Notes: generated from the sequence alone by a model not told the origin. Positions 8,607-18,401 are shown, numbered from the stretch's first letter. The stretch: DNA of 64,000 bases from Pseudobutyrivibrio sp. 49 (GCF_900100545.1 NZ_FNDP01000001.1:225115-289114), one strand, 5' to 3'. Translations and numbers: made by a program.

Positions 8607-8988
8607 ATTTGTGTCCATTTGCTTTCTGCATAAACTTTTCATTGTTGATGATGAAGCGTTCGTGGGTTCCCATTCCAATCATTCCGTTCTCATCGGAACA
8701 AACTACCTCGAAGGTAAGCTTGCGACCATCAATATTGATAAGAGTTGCTTCACACATGACAGTCATTCCGATGGCACTTGGTGCCATGTGACTCACATCA
8801 ACCTTAGTACCTACAGACCCAAGGCCTTCCTCCAACTCTGGCTGTATCATTTTCCAGCAGGTTTCCTCCATAAGAGAAATCATTGCTGGTGTTGCAAAAA
8901 CCTCAAGAGCTCCACTGGTAAAAGCTTTAGCAGTGTTGTCCAGAGTGACGACTGTTTCTGCATTGCCCTTCATTCCGATTTCTAACAT
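8605..8988 (-). CDS. FlK-like hotdog thioesterase
   Basis: 127 residues, the normal size for a single hotdog-fold thioesterase of the fluoroacetyl-CoA thioesterase (FlK)-like family. FATPAMISLMEETC carries the Thr and Glu, and VSHMAPS the His, that correspond to the FlK catalytic triad. The C-terminal ENGMIGMGTHERFII is typical of the family. It probably hydrolyses an acyl-CoA in the cytoplasm; most members outside fluoroacetate producers have unknown substrates. Monocistronic and convergent with the gene before it. Confidence 0.82.
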   Translation of the reverse strand: MLEIGMKGNAETVVTLDNTAKAFTSGALEVFATPAMISLMEETCWKMIQPELEEGLGSVGTKVDVSHMAPSAIGMTVMCEATLINIDGRKLTFEVVCSDENGMIGMGTHERFIINNEKFMQKANGHK

Positions 8989-9092
8989 ATTTAGATGCTC
9001 CTTCCTCTAAAAAGTTCATAGAAATATTATACTCTTTTTGTGAATAAAGTGGTAAAATTATTGCATAACTCTAGATGGAAAGGGGAATAAGC

Positions 9093-9461
9093 ATGATTAG
9101 CGAAGAAAATATTATCGATTTATCTGATTTTGCAGAGCGTGATATTAAAGAAGAGTTTACACGGCTGAAGGACAGTATCTCTGTGCTTGAAAAGCTTATT
9201 GATGCCAAGGATCTAGAACAGCCTGAGGAGAATGGAAATATCGCGAAGCAGTTAAAGAGTACCATTCGGGAAAACATCGAGGAGATTAGTTTGCCTATAG
9301 AGCAGAAGTGCGATGTTTTGGAAGCAAAGCTTAATGGTATTCAGGAGACACTTAATCAGGTGAAACTCAGACAGGAGATAAAGGAGAGATTACTTGTTCT
9401 TAACACAATCGGTCTGGGAATTATTTTTGTGATTTATATCTTGAATTATATTGGTATATAA
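9093..9461 (+). CDS. Small coiled-coil protein with C-terminal membrane anchor
   Basis: 122 residues from the ATG at 9093, which has AAGGGG seven bases upstream; an ATG at 9075 lies before that site and is less likely. The sequence is rich in Glu/Lys/Leu with heptad-like stretches (about 15-100), then one hydrophobic helix (about 101-119, LLVLNTIGLGIIFVIYIL). This suggests a tail-anchored cytoplasmic helical protein. I recognise no family. It has its own terminator and lies upstream of argS. Confidence 0.7.
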   Translation: MISEENIIDLSDFAERDIKEEFTRLKDSISVLEKLIDAKDLEQPEENGNIAKQLKSTIRENIEEISLPIEQKCDVLEAKLNGIQETLNQVKLRQEIKERLLVLNTIGLGIIFVIYILNYIGI

Positions 9462-9474
9462 TCCTTGATTTATT

Positions 9475-9506
9475 GAGAATCCCGCGATTGTGGGATTCTC
9501 TTTTTT
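9475..9506 (+). terminator. Intrinsic terminator
   Basis: GAGAATCCC (9475-9483) pairs perfectly with GGGATTCTC (9492-9500) across an 8-base loop, followed by six T. Confidence 0.9.
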
Positions 9507-9579
9507 ATGTTATAATTTAGCACCGTGGATTTGACTTTTTTAAGTAAACATATAAATAGATTACATATGGAGGATAAGA

Positions 9580-11340
9580 ATGAAAGCGATTCTTCAGCAG
9601 ATTAAGGAAGAAGTTGTCGCAGGTTTTACAGCCTGTGGATACGACGAGAAATATGGAATGGTTTCTCTTTCAAACCGTCCAGATCTTTGCCAGTTTCAGT
9701 GTAATGGTGCACTTGCAGCTGCAAAGGAATATAAAAAAGCTCCTATCGCCATTGCAGGTGAGGTAGCAGAAAAGCTTGCAGGAAACAGCATGTTTTCAAA
9801 GTGTGAGGCTTGCCCTCCAGGTTTCATTAATATGAACCTTTCAGATGAATTTATTGCAGCTTTTGTTTCTAGCATGGCAGAGGATTCTGAGCGCTTTGGA
9901 GTAGACAAAGTTTCTTCACCAAAGAAGGTTATGATAGATTACGGCGGACCAAATGTTGCAAAGCCACTTCACGTTGGACACCTTCGTTCTGCAATCATTG
10001 GTGAGTCTATTAAGCGTACAGCTCGCTTTATGGGAGATGAAGTGATTGGTGATGTTCATCTTGGTGACTGGGGTCTTCAGATGGGTCTTATCATCACAGA
10101 GCTTAAACTTCGCAAGCCAGAGCTTGTTTATTTTGATGAGAATTACGATGGAGAATATCCTGTAGAGCCACCATTTACTATTACAGAGCTAGAGGAGATT
10201 TATCCATGTGCATCAGGAAAATCAAAAGAGGATCCTGCCTATAAGGAAGCAGCTATGACAGCTACTTATGAGCTTCAGCATGGAAGAAAGGGCTATCAGG
10301 CACTCCTTAAACATATTCTTAATGTTTCAGTTACAGACCTTAAGTGCAACTACGAAAAGCTTGATGTAGACTTCGACCTTTGGAAGGGCGAAAGCGATGC
10401 ACAGCCTTACATTCCTGATATGGTTCAGAAGATGAAGGATGATGGCTTCGCATACATTTCAGAGGGTGCTCTTGTAGTAGATGTTAAGGAAGAAACAGAT
10501 ACAAAAGAGGTCCCACCATGTATGATTCTTAAATCAGACGGAGCATCTCTTTACAATACAACTGACCTTGCAACACTTGTATGGCGCATGAAGGATTACA
10601 ATCCAGATTCAGTTATCTATGTTGTTGATAAGCGTCAGGAGCTTTACTTTACACAGGTATTCCGTTGTGCAAAGAAGACTGGTATTGTACCAGCAGATAA
10701 GAACCTTTACTTCGTAGGCTTCGGTACTATGAATGGTAAGGATGGAAAGCCTTTCAAAACACGTCAGGGTGGCGTTATGCGTCTTGAGTACCTTCTTCAG
10801 GAAGTAGAAGAGAAGATGCTTGAGAAGATTAAAGAGAACGGCACTATGAACGATGAAGAAGCAGAAAAGACTGCTCAGATTGTAGGTCTTTCAGCTGTTA
10901 AATATGGCGATCTTTCAAATCAGGCGTCAAAGGATTATATCTTTGATATTGATCGTTTCACTTCAGCAGAAGGAAACACAGGCCCATATATTCTTTATAC
11001 AATCGTACGTTGTAAATCAATCCTCACAAAGGCAGGAGTTAGCTCATTTGACGGAGCTATTCTTCCAGCACATTCTGAGTCAGAGCGTGCTCTTCAGCTT
11101 GAGCTCACAAAGTTCATGGCAGCTCTTACATCAGCTTATGAGGAGATGGCACCACACAAGATTTGCGCTTACATCTACGATTTAGCTAATGCATTCAACA
11201 GATTTTATCATGATACAAAGATTTTGGCTGAGGAGGACGAGACAGTTAAGGCCAGCTACCTGAAGCTCTTATGGCTTACAAAGGGCGTTCTTGAAAAGGC
11301 TATTAACCTTCTCGGTTTCAATGCACCGGAGCGTATGTAA
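9580..11340 (+). CDS. argS: Arginyl-tRNA synthetase
   Basis: Class I aminoacyl-tRNA synthetase charging tRNA-Arg. 586 residues, a usual length. It has the N-terminal Add1-type domain (about 1-110), the HIGH-type motif in KPLHVGHLRSAIIG (about 129-142), the catalytic Rossmann core, GFGTMNGKDGKPFKTRQGG in place of a canonical KMSKS loop as in many ArgRS, and the C-terminal DALR anticodon-binding domain ending GFNAPERM. GGAGGA precedes the ATG. The next gene starts directly after the stop codon. Confidence 0.97.
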   Translation: MKAILQQIKEEVVAGFTACGYDEKYGMVSLSNRPDLCQFQCNGALAAAKEYKKAPIAIAGEVAEKLAGNSMFSKCEACPPGFINMNLSDEFIAAFVSSMAEDSERFGVDKVSSPKKVMIDYGGPNVAKPLHVGHLRSAIIGESIKRTARFMGDEVIGDVHLGDWGLQMGLIITELKLRKPELVYFDENYDGEYPVEPPFTITELEEIYPCASGKSKEDPAYKEAAMTATYELQHGRKGYQALLKHILNVSVTDLKCNYEKLDVDFDLWKGESDAQPYIPDMVQKMKDDGFAYISEGALVVDVKEETDTKEVPPCMILKSDGASLYNTTDLATLVWRMKDYNPDSVIYVVDKRQELYFTQVFRCAKKTGIVPADKNLYFVGFGTMNGKDGKPFKTRQGGVMRLEYLLQEVEEKMLEKIKENGTMNDEEAEKTAQIVGLSAVKYGDLSNQASKDYIFDIDRFTSAEGNTGPYILYTIVRCKSILTKAGVSSFDGAILPAHSESERALQLELTKFMAALTSAYEEMAPHKICAYIYDLANAFNRFYHDTKILAEEDETVKASYLKLLWLTKGVLEKAINLLGFNAPERM

Positions 11341-12663
11341 ATGGACACATCTTTTTTACCAATTGATTTTGTTAATCGCATGGAGCAGGACTTAGGTCCT
11401 GACTTCCATGCGTTTTTGTGTTCTTACGAGGAAAATAAGATATCAGCACTGAGATTCAATCCTGTAAAGGCAGATGTTTCAGCTGTAGACACTATGTCTG
11501 ATATGCTCACAGGAAAGGTGGAGTGGAGTAAGAACGGATATTATTATGAGGATGAGGCACGTCCAGGTCTTCATCCATATCATGCTGCAGGAGTATATTA
11601 TATTCAGGATGCCTCTGCGCAGCTTCCAGTGGAGATGCTTTCACCTGAGCCAGGAGACGTATGCCTTGATTTGTGTGCAGCTCCAGGAGGAAAGTCTACT
11701 CAGATAGCAGGTTATCTAAATGGCGAGGGTATACTGATTTCTAACGAGCCAATGAAGAACAGAGCCAAGATTCTATCTGAAAATGTTGAAAGACTTGGCA
11801 TAAGAAATTGCATAGTTACTTCCGAATATCCTGATAAGCTTGCAGATACATTTCCAGAGTATTTTGATAAAATAATGGTAGATGCACCATGTTCTGGTGA
11901 GGGAATGTTCAGAAAGAATCATGATGCCTGTACAGAGTGGTCTTTAGAGTCAGTGGAGATGTGTGCTGACAGACAGGCAGAAATATTGGATAGAGCATAT
12001 GAGATGCTTATTCCTGGCGGAAGGATGTGCTATAGCACCTGCACCTTTGCTAAATTGGAGGATGAGGAGGCTGTAGCTGCTTTCATAAGTCGTCATCCAG
12101 ATATGACTCTTATTGAGGAAAGGCGCTTGTGGCCACACGAGGTGAAGGGAGAGGGGCATTACGCAGCTCTCCTTGAAAAGGCTGATAAAGAAGGAAGAAG
12201 AGAGGAATGCTCTTTAAACCGCAGCGTTTTCAATACCAAAAAGATAAACAACAAGATATTAAATGATTATTTGATTTTTGTAAAAGAAACGTTAAATGAC
12301 AGCTGGGATGATAATTTGTTATTATTGGGAGATTTACTTTATAGACTTCCAGAAAATTGCCCAGACTTTAATGGACTTCATGTGTTGCGAGGAGGACTTT
12401 TCCTTGGTACACTTAAGAAAAATAGATTTGAACCAAGCCATGCCTTGGCTTTAGCACTTACCAATGAAGAAGTTAAAAATAGCTTTAATTTATCTTCAGA
12501 AAGCCAGGAGATTCAGAATTATCTTAGAGGCCAGTCTGTAATGGCTGATGTAAAGGATGGTTGGACACTTATGACAGTGGATGGTTTTTCGGTAGGCTGG
12601 GGAAAGGCTGTAAAGGGTCAAATCAAAAATCATTATCCTAAGGGACTAAGAATACTTGGATAA
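11341..12663 (+). CDS. RsmF-like rRNA m5C methyltransferase
   Basis: S-adenosylmethionine-dependent NOL1/NOP2/Sun-family methyltransferase that makes 5-methylcytosine in 16S rRNA. 440 residues. LDLCAAPGGKSTQIAG (about 114-129) binds SAM; VDAPCSGEGMF (motif IV Cys) and YSTCTFAKLEDE (motif VI catalytic Cys) are both present. The C-terminal 150 residues resemble the PUA-like region of RsmF/YebU. The ATG directly follows the argS stop with GGAG inside argS, so the two genes are translated from one transcript. Confidence 0.9.
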   Translation: MDTSFLPIDFVNRMEQDLGPDFHAFLCSYEENKISALRFNPVKADVSAVDTMSDMLTGKVEWSKNGYYYEDEARPGLHPYHAAGVYYIQDASAQLPVEMLSPEPGDVCLDLCAAPGGKSTQIAGYLNGEGILISNEPMKNRAKILSENVERLGIRNCIVTSEYPDKLADTFPEYFDKIMVDAPCSGEGMFRKNHDACTEWSLESVEMCADRQAEILDRAYEMLIPGGRMCYSTCTFAKLEDEEAVAAFISRHPDMTLIEERRLWPHEVKGEGHYAALLEKADKEGRREECSLNRSVFNTKKINNKILNDYLIFVKETLNDSWDDNLLLLGDLLYRLPENCPDFNGLHVLRGGLFLGTLKKNRFEPSHALALALTNEEVKNSFNLSSESQEIQNYLRGQSVMADVKDGWTLMTVDGFSVGWGKAVKGQIKNHYPKGLRILG

Positions 12664-12691
12664 ATCCTTAGTAGGATAAAAGGAGAATTAT

Positions 12692-13558
12692 ATGCTTCAT
12701 AGAATTTATAAACATAAACAGGATATATATGAGTTTATCATGTTTACTATAGCTTCAATAGTTATGGTTATAGGAATTTATTTTTTCAAATTCCCTAATC
12801 ATTTTTCTTTTGGTGGTGTCAGTGGTATTTCTATTGTGCTGGCTGAGCTTTTGCCAAGAACACCTGGTAATATCAATTTGATAATCAACATGTTCCTTCT
12901 TGTTATTGGCTTTTTAGTTTTTGGCAAGAAATTTGGAGTGAAGACAACATATATTACTTTGCTGGTTTCTTTTGGTCCAAGAATTCTTGAAATGGTATGT
13001 CCTATGGATGGGCCACTTACAGATGAGCCTGTGTTGGAGTTGTTATTTGCTGTGGCGCTGCCAGCGTTTTCATCAGCAATTTTCTTTAATCTCGGAGCTT
13101 CCTCAGGTGGTACCGACATAGTTGCAATGATATTAAAGAAATATACAAAGGTTGATATTGGTACAGCATTGTTTATGTCAGATGTATTTATCGTAGCATG
13201 TGCTTGTCTGGTATTTAATGTGCAAACAGGACTTTTTTCTCTTGTAGGTCTTTTGGCTAAATCACTTGTGGTTGATGAGACAATAGAAAATATTAACCTT
13301 GCAAAGTATTTCACTATTATCTGTAGTGATCCAGAACCTATCGTTAATTTTATTATGAACGATCTTGGAAAGGGAGCTACCGTCTATAAGGCAGTGGGGG
13401 CTTATGGTCACCAGGAAAAGACAGTAATCCTCACTATTCTTAAAAGACAGCAGGCAGTAGAGCTGAAGAATTTTATTAGAAGAAATCAGCCTTCTGCATT
13501 TATAGCAATTACCAACTCAAGTGAGATAATTGGTAAGGGATTTAGAGGTTATAATTAA
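12692..13558 (+). CDS. YitT/DUF2179 family membrane protein
   Basis: 288 residues with about five or six membrane helices in the first 200 residues (for example FTIASIVMVIGIYFFKFPNHFSF, GGVSGISIVLAELL) and a soluble C-terminal DUF2179 domain (about 205-285, FTIICSDPEPIVNFIMNDL, KTVILTILKRQQ). The family is widespread in Firmicutes and its function is not established. The GGASSGGTD motif in the membrane part is typical. It is preceded by AGGAGA, and its stop overlaps the next start by one base (TAATG), indicating cotranscription. Confidence 0.9.
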   Translation: MLHRIYKHKQDIYEFIMFTIASIVMVIGIYFFKFPNHFSFGGVSGISIVLAELLPRTPGNINLIINMFLLVIGFLVFGKKFGVKTTYITLLVSFGPRILEMVCPMDGPLTDEPVLELLFAVALPAFSSAIFFNLGASSGGTDIVAMILKKYTKVDIGTALFMSDVFIVACACLVFNVQTGLFSLVGLLAKSLVVDETIENINLAKYFTIICSDPEPIVNFIMNDLGKGATVYKAVGAYGHQEKTVILTILKRQQAVELKNFIRRNQPSAFIAITNSSEIIGKGFRGYN

Positions 13559-16101
13559 TGAAATCTGTATGGGGAATAATGGCACATGTAGATGCGGGTA
13601 AAACTACATTGTCTGAAGCAATTCTGTATAATGCAGGCCAGATAGCGTCCATTGGTCGAGTAGACCACGGGGACGCTTTTTTGGATACTGATTCGCAGGA
13701 AAAGACCAGAGGAATAACTATCTTTTCAAAGCCTGCAGTTTTTCAATACAATAATCAGTCTATTACTCTATTAGATACACCAGGGCATGTGGATTTTGCC
13801 ACTGAGGTGGAAAGAGCAATATGGGCACTTGATTATGCAATTCTTTTGATATCTGGAACTGATGGCGTTCAGTCTCATACAAAAACTATCTTCAGACTCC
13901 TCGAAAAGAATAATATTCCTACAATCATCTTTGTTAATAAGATGGATATGGATACAGCAAATCTCGATGAAGTTATTACTGATTTGAAGACACAGCTTTC
14001 TGACAGATGTGTTGTTTTTTCGGATAAGGAATCAATGTCTATGGAAGATGAAGCTGCCATGGAGGAATTCTTAGAGACAGAGGATTTGTGTCAGAAGACC
14101 ATAAACAGGATGGTATTATCACGAAAAGTATTTCCGGTTTTTTCTGGCTCTGCCATGAAAAATGAAGGTGTCACTGAGCTGATGGCTTTTATGGCTTCTC
14201 TTTCAGAAGGCATGGAGAGAGAGCAGGATTTCGGTGCTCGAATTTATAAAATAGAAAGCCTTGGTAGAGATGCACGACTTACCTTTACTAAAATAACTGG
14301 CGGAGCGCTTAAAGTAAAAGAAGTTCTTCCTAATGGAGAAAAAGTAAACGAGCTTCGAATATATTCAGGTCTAAAATACCAGCAAGTGGAAAAAGCGGAA
14401 GCAGGTGATGTGGTTGCTATTGTTGGACCTAAGGCTACCTTTCCAGGTCAGGGGCTTGGAACTGAAGACGACAGGATGGAGCTTATGCTTAGACCGGTTC
14501 TTCAATACAAGCTTGTGTTTACAGATGGCACAGTGCCAAAGCTGGCATATCCAAAGCTACTTGCACTTAATGAGGAAGATCCATCTTTAAATGTAAGTTG
14601 GGATACTCATAAAGAAGAGATAAAAATGAATCTTATGGGTGAGGTTCAGACAGAAATTCTTATTAATAAAATAAAAAAAGAATTAAATTATGACATTGAA
14701 TTTGAAGAAGCTGGTGTCCTCTATAAAGAAACTATTTCTGAGCCAGTGGAAGGTGTTGGTCATTTTGAGCCTTTGAGACATTACGCAGAAGCTCATATCT
14801 TGATGGAACCATTAGCAGCAGGCAGTGGAATAGTAGTTGAAACTGATGTTGCCACAGATGATTTAGCTCTTAATTGGCAAAGACTAATTGAAACTCACAT
14901 TCTTGAGAAGGAACATTTAGGAGTTGAAATAGGAGCGCCTTTAACTGACATTAAATTCACAGTAATAGGTGGTCGTTCACACATAAAGCATACAGAAGGT
15001 GGGGATTTTAGAGAAGCTACCTACAGAGCTATAAGACAAGGACTTATGGAGGTTGGTACCACTATTTTAGAGCCATATTATAAATTTGAACTTCTAGTAC
15101 CATCAGATGCTATTGGAAGGGCAATGACTGAAATAGAAACTATGTCTGGTTCTTTTGATGTCCCAGAAGATTACAATGGTATGTCTAAGCTTACAGGCAC
15201 GGCGCCTGCTTCGGAGATAAGAAATTATCAATCCAAACTAATTACCTATACCAAGGGGGAAGGACAGCTGTCACTTACCTTCCACGGATATTTGCCTTGC
15301 CATAACAGTCAGGAAGTGAAGGAGCTTATAGGATATACCCCGGATTCTGATGTAGATAATCCATCTTCTTCAGTTTTTTGTTCTCACGGTAGTGCGGTCA
15401 TTGTTAATTGGGACGAAGTCAAAGAAAATTGCCATGTTCCATGTCGAAGTCAGAAAACATCGGATGATTCAGAGGTTGTGGTTACAAAAAGAATGAATCA
15501 TTCAGTTGAGGAGTGGCTTGATCCAGATGAGATAGATAAGATTCTTCACATGGCTACTCATAGCAATCACGGAAAGAATCCTAAAAAGGGATGGCATTAC
15601 GGAGAAAGTAGCAGACCAAGACGTGTAGATTCTGATTATGTGTATACAGCGCCGAAGGAAGTCAAAGCCAGAGAAAAATATCTTCTTGTGGATGGCTATA
15701 ACCTGATATATGCATGGCCTGAGTTAAAGGCTGTTTTAGACGTGAATCTTGATGGAGCAAGAGGAAAGCTTCTTGATATTCTTAGCAATTATAAGGCTAT
15801 GACAGATTATAATGTTATTGCAGTATTTGATGCATACCGAGTTAAGGGGCATGAGGTGACTGCCTCGGATTATCTGAATATTCATCAGGTTTTTACAGCA
15901 GAGGCACAGACTGCAGATGCTTATATTGAACGATTTACACATGAGCATGGCAAGAAGTATGATATTTCAGTAGTTACCTCAGATGGTCTTGAACAGGTTA
16001 TTATTCGAGGAGCAGGAGCTAGATTAATATCTTCCAGAGAATTTATTGAAGAGGTAGAAAGAAAGGCTCAGGAACTTCGAGAACAGTTTGATATAAAATA
16101 A
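13558..16101 (+). CDS. TetM/EF-G-like translation GTPase fused to Rae1/YacP (NYN) ribonuclease domain
   Basis: 847 residues. The first 640 or so form an EF-G/ribosomal-protection-type factor: P-loop AHVDAGKTT (about 9-17), switch II DTPGHVDF, VNKMD, then domains II-V. A linker precedes a complete YacP/Rae1-type NYN domain (about 705-840) with LLVDGYNLIYAWPELK (D712), AVFDAYRVKG, TADAYIERF and SDGLEQ, matching B. subtilis Rae1 almost motif for motif. Rae1 is a ribosome-associated endonuclease that cuts mRNA in the A site; TetM-like proteins bind the same site. The fusion therefore suggests a factor that reads and cuts mRNA on stalled ribosomes (inference). Tetracycline resistance is not implied by the context. 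Confidence 0.85.
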   Translation: MKSVWGIMAHVDAGKTTLSEAILYNAGQIASIGRVDHGDAFLDTDSQEKTRGITIFSKPAVFQYNNQSITLLDTPGHVDFATEVERAIWALDYAILLISGTDGVQSHTKTIFRLLEKNNIPTIIFVNKMDMDTANLDEVITDLKTQLSDRCVVFSDKESMSMEDEAAMEEFLETEDLCQKTINRMVLSRKVFPVFSGSAMKNEGVTELMAFMASLSEGMEREQDFGARIYKIESLGRDARLTFTKITGGALKVKEVLPNGEKVNELRIYSGLKYQQVEKAEAGDVVAIVGPKATFPGQGLGTEDDRMELMLRPVLQYKLVFTDGTVPKLAYPKLLALNEEDPSLNVSWDTHKEEIKMNLMGEVQTEILINKIKKELNYDIEFEEAGVLYKETISEPVEGVGHFEPLRHYAEAHILMEPLAAGSGIVVETDVATDDLALNWQRLIETHILEKEHLGVEIGAPLTDIKFTVIGGRSHIKHTEGGDFREATYRAIRQGLMEVGTTILEPYYKFELLVPSDAIGRAMTEIETMSGSFDVPEDYNGMSKLTGTAPASEIRNYQSKLITYTKGEGQLSLTFHGYLPCHNSQEVKELIGYTPDSDVDNPSSSVFCSHGSAVIVNWDEVKENCHVPCRSQKTSDDSEVVVTKRMNHSVEEWLDPDEIDKILHMATHSNHGKNPKKGWHYGESSRPRRVDSDYVYTAPKEVKAREKYLLVDGYNLIYAWPELKAVLDVNLDGARGKLLDILSNYKAMTDYNVIAVFDAYRVKGHEVTASDYLNIHQVFTAEAQTADAYIERFTHEHGKKYDISVVTSDGLEQVIIRGAGARLISSREFIEEVERKAQELREQFDIK

Positions 16102-16129
16102 TTTTGAATAGTAACAAATTATTATAAAA

Positions 16130-16178
16130 AATAATGAATTGATTGTATTTTTAACAGTTAATTCATTATTTTTTTTTA
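16130..16178 (+). terminator. Intrinsic terminator
   Basis: AATAATGAATT (16130-16140) pairs with AATTCATTATT (16160-16170), followed by a long T-run. It ends the transcript of the GTPase-nuclease gene. Confidence 0.8.
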
Positions 16179-16242
16179 TACTAGCAAAAGATGGGTAATG
16201 TCTGCCTGTTTATTTTGTGCGACCGGGGGGGGTATTAGAACA

Positions 16243-18399
16243 ATGGAGAAGTATCAGTTCGGGGAAATTGAAAGAGCTGCTCTTGAGCAATTAAATATTG
16301 CCATGGCAATATATCAGTATATAGACAAGCGAGTAGTGACGCTTTTAGTTACAGATGGCATGTGTAAGCTTATGGGAATGGAGCGAAAAGATGTCACTGC
16401 ATATTTAGATGATGATATGTATAAAGACACTCATCCAGATGACAAAGCCAGAGTTGCAGATGCTGCATTAAAATTCGCTGCTGGTGGAGATAATTTTGAC
16501 TGTGTTTATAGAACTATGTCAAAGTTAATAAATGATTATGTTATTTTACATTCTCATGGAGAACATTTCTTTACGCCTAACGGAACCATGCTTTCATCTA
16601 CTATATACATGGTAGAAGGGCTGAATAGTGATAATCCGCTCACAGAAAAACTGGCTTCTAATTTCGATGATATTATGACAAAGGAAAGTCTGATAAGAGA
16701 CAATTTCTATGATACTCTTACAGGCTTACCAAATATGTCTTATTTCCTTCAGCTGGCAGAAGCTGGAGGTAGAAGATATCGCAAAGAGGGCCATGCACCT
16801 GCAATGGTATTTTTTGATTTGACAGGTATGAAATATTTTAATGAAAAGTATGGTCTGAGAGAGGGCGATAATCTTATAATTGCCACCGCTAACACTTTAA
16901 AAAACTATTTTACTAATGAAAATTGCGGACGAATGGGGTCTGATCATTTTGCAGTTTATACAAAATCCGAAGGCTTGGAGGATATTCTAAAAAAAATGTT
17001 TGAGGATATGAAGTATGCCAATGAGGGAAGAACGGTTCCGATACATGTTGGTATATATTCTGATGCCTTTGAGGAGATTTCTGCTTCAACTGCTTTTGAT
17101 AGAGCAAAGATGGCAAGTGATAGAGAAAAGGGGGCCTATGTTTCAAAGTATTCTTATTATGATGCCAACATTCATGAGTCAGCAACGAACTACGAGTATG
17201 TAATTAATAATTTTGATAGAGCTATGGAGGAAGGCTGGATTAAACCATACTACCAGCAGATAATCAGATCTGTAAATGGACAGGCTTGTGATGAAGAAGC
17301 ATTGGCAAGATGGATAGATCCGGTTAGGGGATTAATCCCACCTCAGTATTTCATATATGTATTAGAAGATATTAAGCTTATTCATAAGTTAGATTTATAT
17401 ATTCTTGATTGTGTTTTACGGGATTTAGAGGAGGTTGAAAAGAAGGGATATCCTATTGTTCCTGTATCTATAAACCTATCAAGATTTGACTTTCAGCTGT
17501 GTGATATAGTTGAAGAAATAAAAAAGAGGGTAGAGAAGTCGTCAATTGCGCCTGATAAAATTACTATAGAGATAACGGAAAGTGTTTCTGAATTAGAAAT
17601 TGGTTTTGTAATTGAGCAAATCAGAAGGTTCCATGAAGCAGGCTTTAAGGTATGGATGGACGATTTTGGAAGTGGATATTCATCCCTCAATATGCTTCAA
17701 AAATTCGATGTTGATTTGATTAAGTTTGATATGAGTTTTATGCGTGAGTTTTCTACAAATAAAAGAAATCACGTTATTATGACGCAACTTATTCAGATGG
17801 CTAGAAAGCTTGGAATCGATACAGTTGTAGAAGGCGTTGAAACTGCAGATCAGGTTAAATTCCTCAGAGAAATAGGAGCTGGAAAGTTACAGGGCTTTCA
17901 TTTTGCAAAGCCTATACCGCTGGAAGAGTGGTACACAATTACGGAGACCAATGTAGGCAATGTGATTGAGCAAGAATCTGAAGTAGATTATTATGACGCT
18001 ATCACTCGTACTAATGTAATGGAACCTGACGTAGAAGCGGATAATAACTGGGGATCTAATGAGTTCTTGGGTCAGATACCAACAGGTATTTTGGAACTAA
18101 GAGAAGATGGATTATATGTTGTTCGATATAATAAATCTTTTGCAAGCTTCCTTGTAAAATTGGGATATATAGAACAATCTGATCTTGGTCACATAATGAT
18201 TAAGCAAAAAGCCCTTCCATCAGATCAGTTTTTATGTGCTGTGGAAAGTACCGATAGCAAAGACTGGGTTCTTGTTGAAGACGCAAAAGAAGCAGGACTT
18301 ATAATTGATGTATATATTAAAAGGATTGGTCAGAATCCTGTTAACGATAATATTGCTTTTGCAGTTTCGGTTATCACAATAAAGAATGACGGTTCTTAG
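16243..18399 (+). CDS. PAS-GGDEF-EAL cyclic-di-GMP phosphodiesterase
   Basis: 718 residues from ATG 16243. An in-frame ATG at 16198 would add 15 residues, but a G8 tract (16225-16232) lies between them and can serve as ribosome site for 16243. The N-terminal 130 residues are PAS-like. The GGDEF domain is degenerate (MGSDHF in place of GGDEF), so cyclase activity is unlikely. The EAL domain (about 330-585) keeps EEALARW, SINLSRFD, ITES, DDFGSGYSSL, IKFD, VVEGVET and LQGFHFAKP, so c-di-GMP hydrolysis is expected. A further PAS-like region (about 600-718) ends the protein. No membrane helix is seen. It directly precedes the cobalamin riboswitch but has no evident link to it. Confidence 0.88.
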   Translation: MEKYQFGEIERAALEQLNIAMAIYQYIDKRVVTLLVTDGMCKLMGMERKDVTAYLDDDMYKDTHPDDKARVADAALKFAAGGDNFDCVYRTMSKLINDYVILHSHGEHFFTPNGTMLSSTIYMVEGLNSDNPLTEKLASNFDDIMTKESLIRDNFYDTLTGLPNMSYFLQLAEAGGRRYRKEGHAPAMVFFDLTGMKYFNEKYGLREGDNLIIATANTLKNYFTNENCGRMGSDHFAVYTKSEGLEDILKKMFEDMKYANEGRTVPIHVGIYSDAFEEISASTAFDRAKMASDREKGAYVSKYSYYDANIHESATNYEYVINNFDRAMEEGWIKPYYQQIIRSVNGQACDEEALARWIDPVRGLIPPQYFIYVLEDIKLIHKLDLYILDCVLRDLEEVEKKGYPIVPVSINLSRFDFQLCDIVEEIKKRVEKSSIAPDKITIEITESVSELEIGFVIEQIRRFHEAGFKVWMDDFGSGYSSLNMLQKFDVDLIKFDMSFMREFSTNKRNHVIMTQLIQMARKLGIDTVVEGVETADQVKFLREIGAGKLQGFHFAKPIPLEEWYTITETNVGNVIEQESEVDYYDAITRTNVMEPDVEADNNWGSNEFLGQIPTGILELREDGLYVVRYNKSFASFLVKLGYIEQSDLGHIMIKQKALPSDQFLCAVESTDSKDWVLVEDAKEAGLIIDVYIKRIGQNPVNDNIAFAVSVITIKNDGS

Positions 18400-18401
18400 G
18401 T

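Noticed and set aside
8609-8985. Long plus-strand frames opposite the thioesterase gene
   Set aside because: They mirror a gene with clear family motifs and do not resemble any protein.
13558-16101. Tetracycline resistance gene
   Set aside because: The GTPase is TetM-like, but it is fused to a Rae1 nuclease, in a housekeeping operon, with no mobile element; resistance is not supported.
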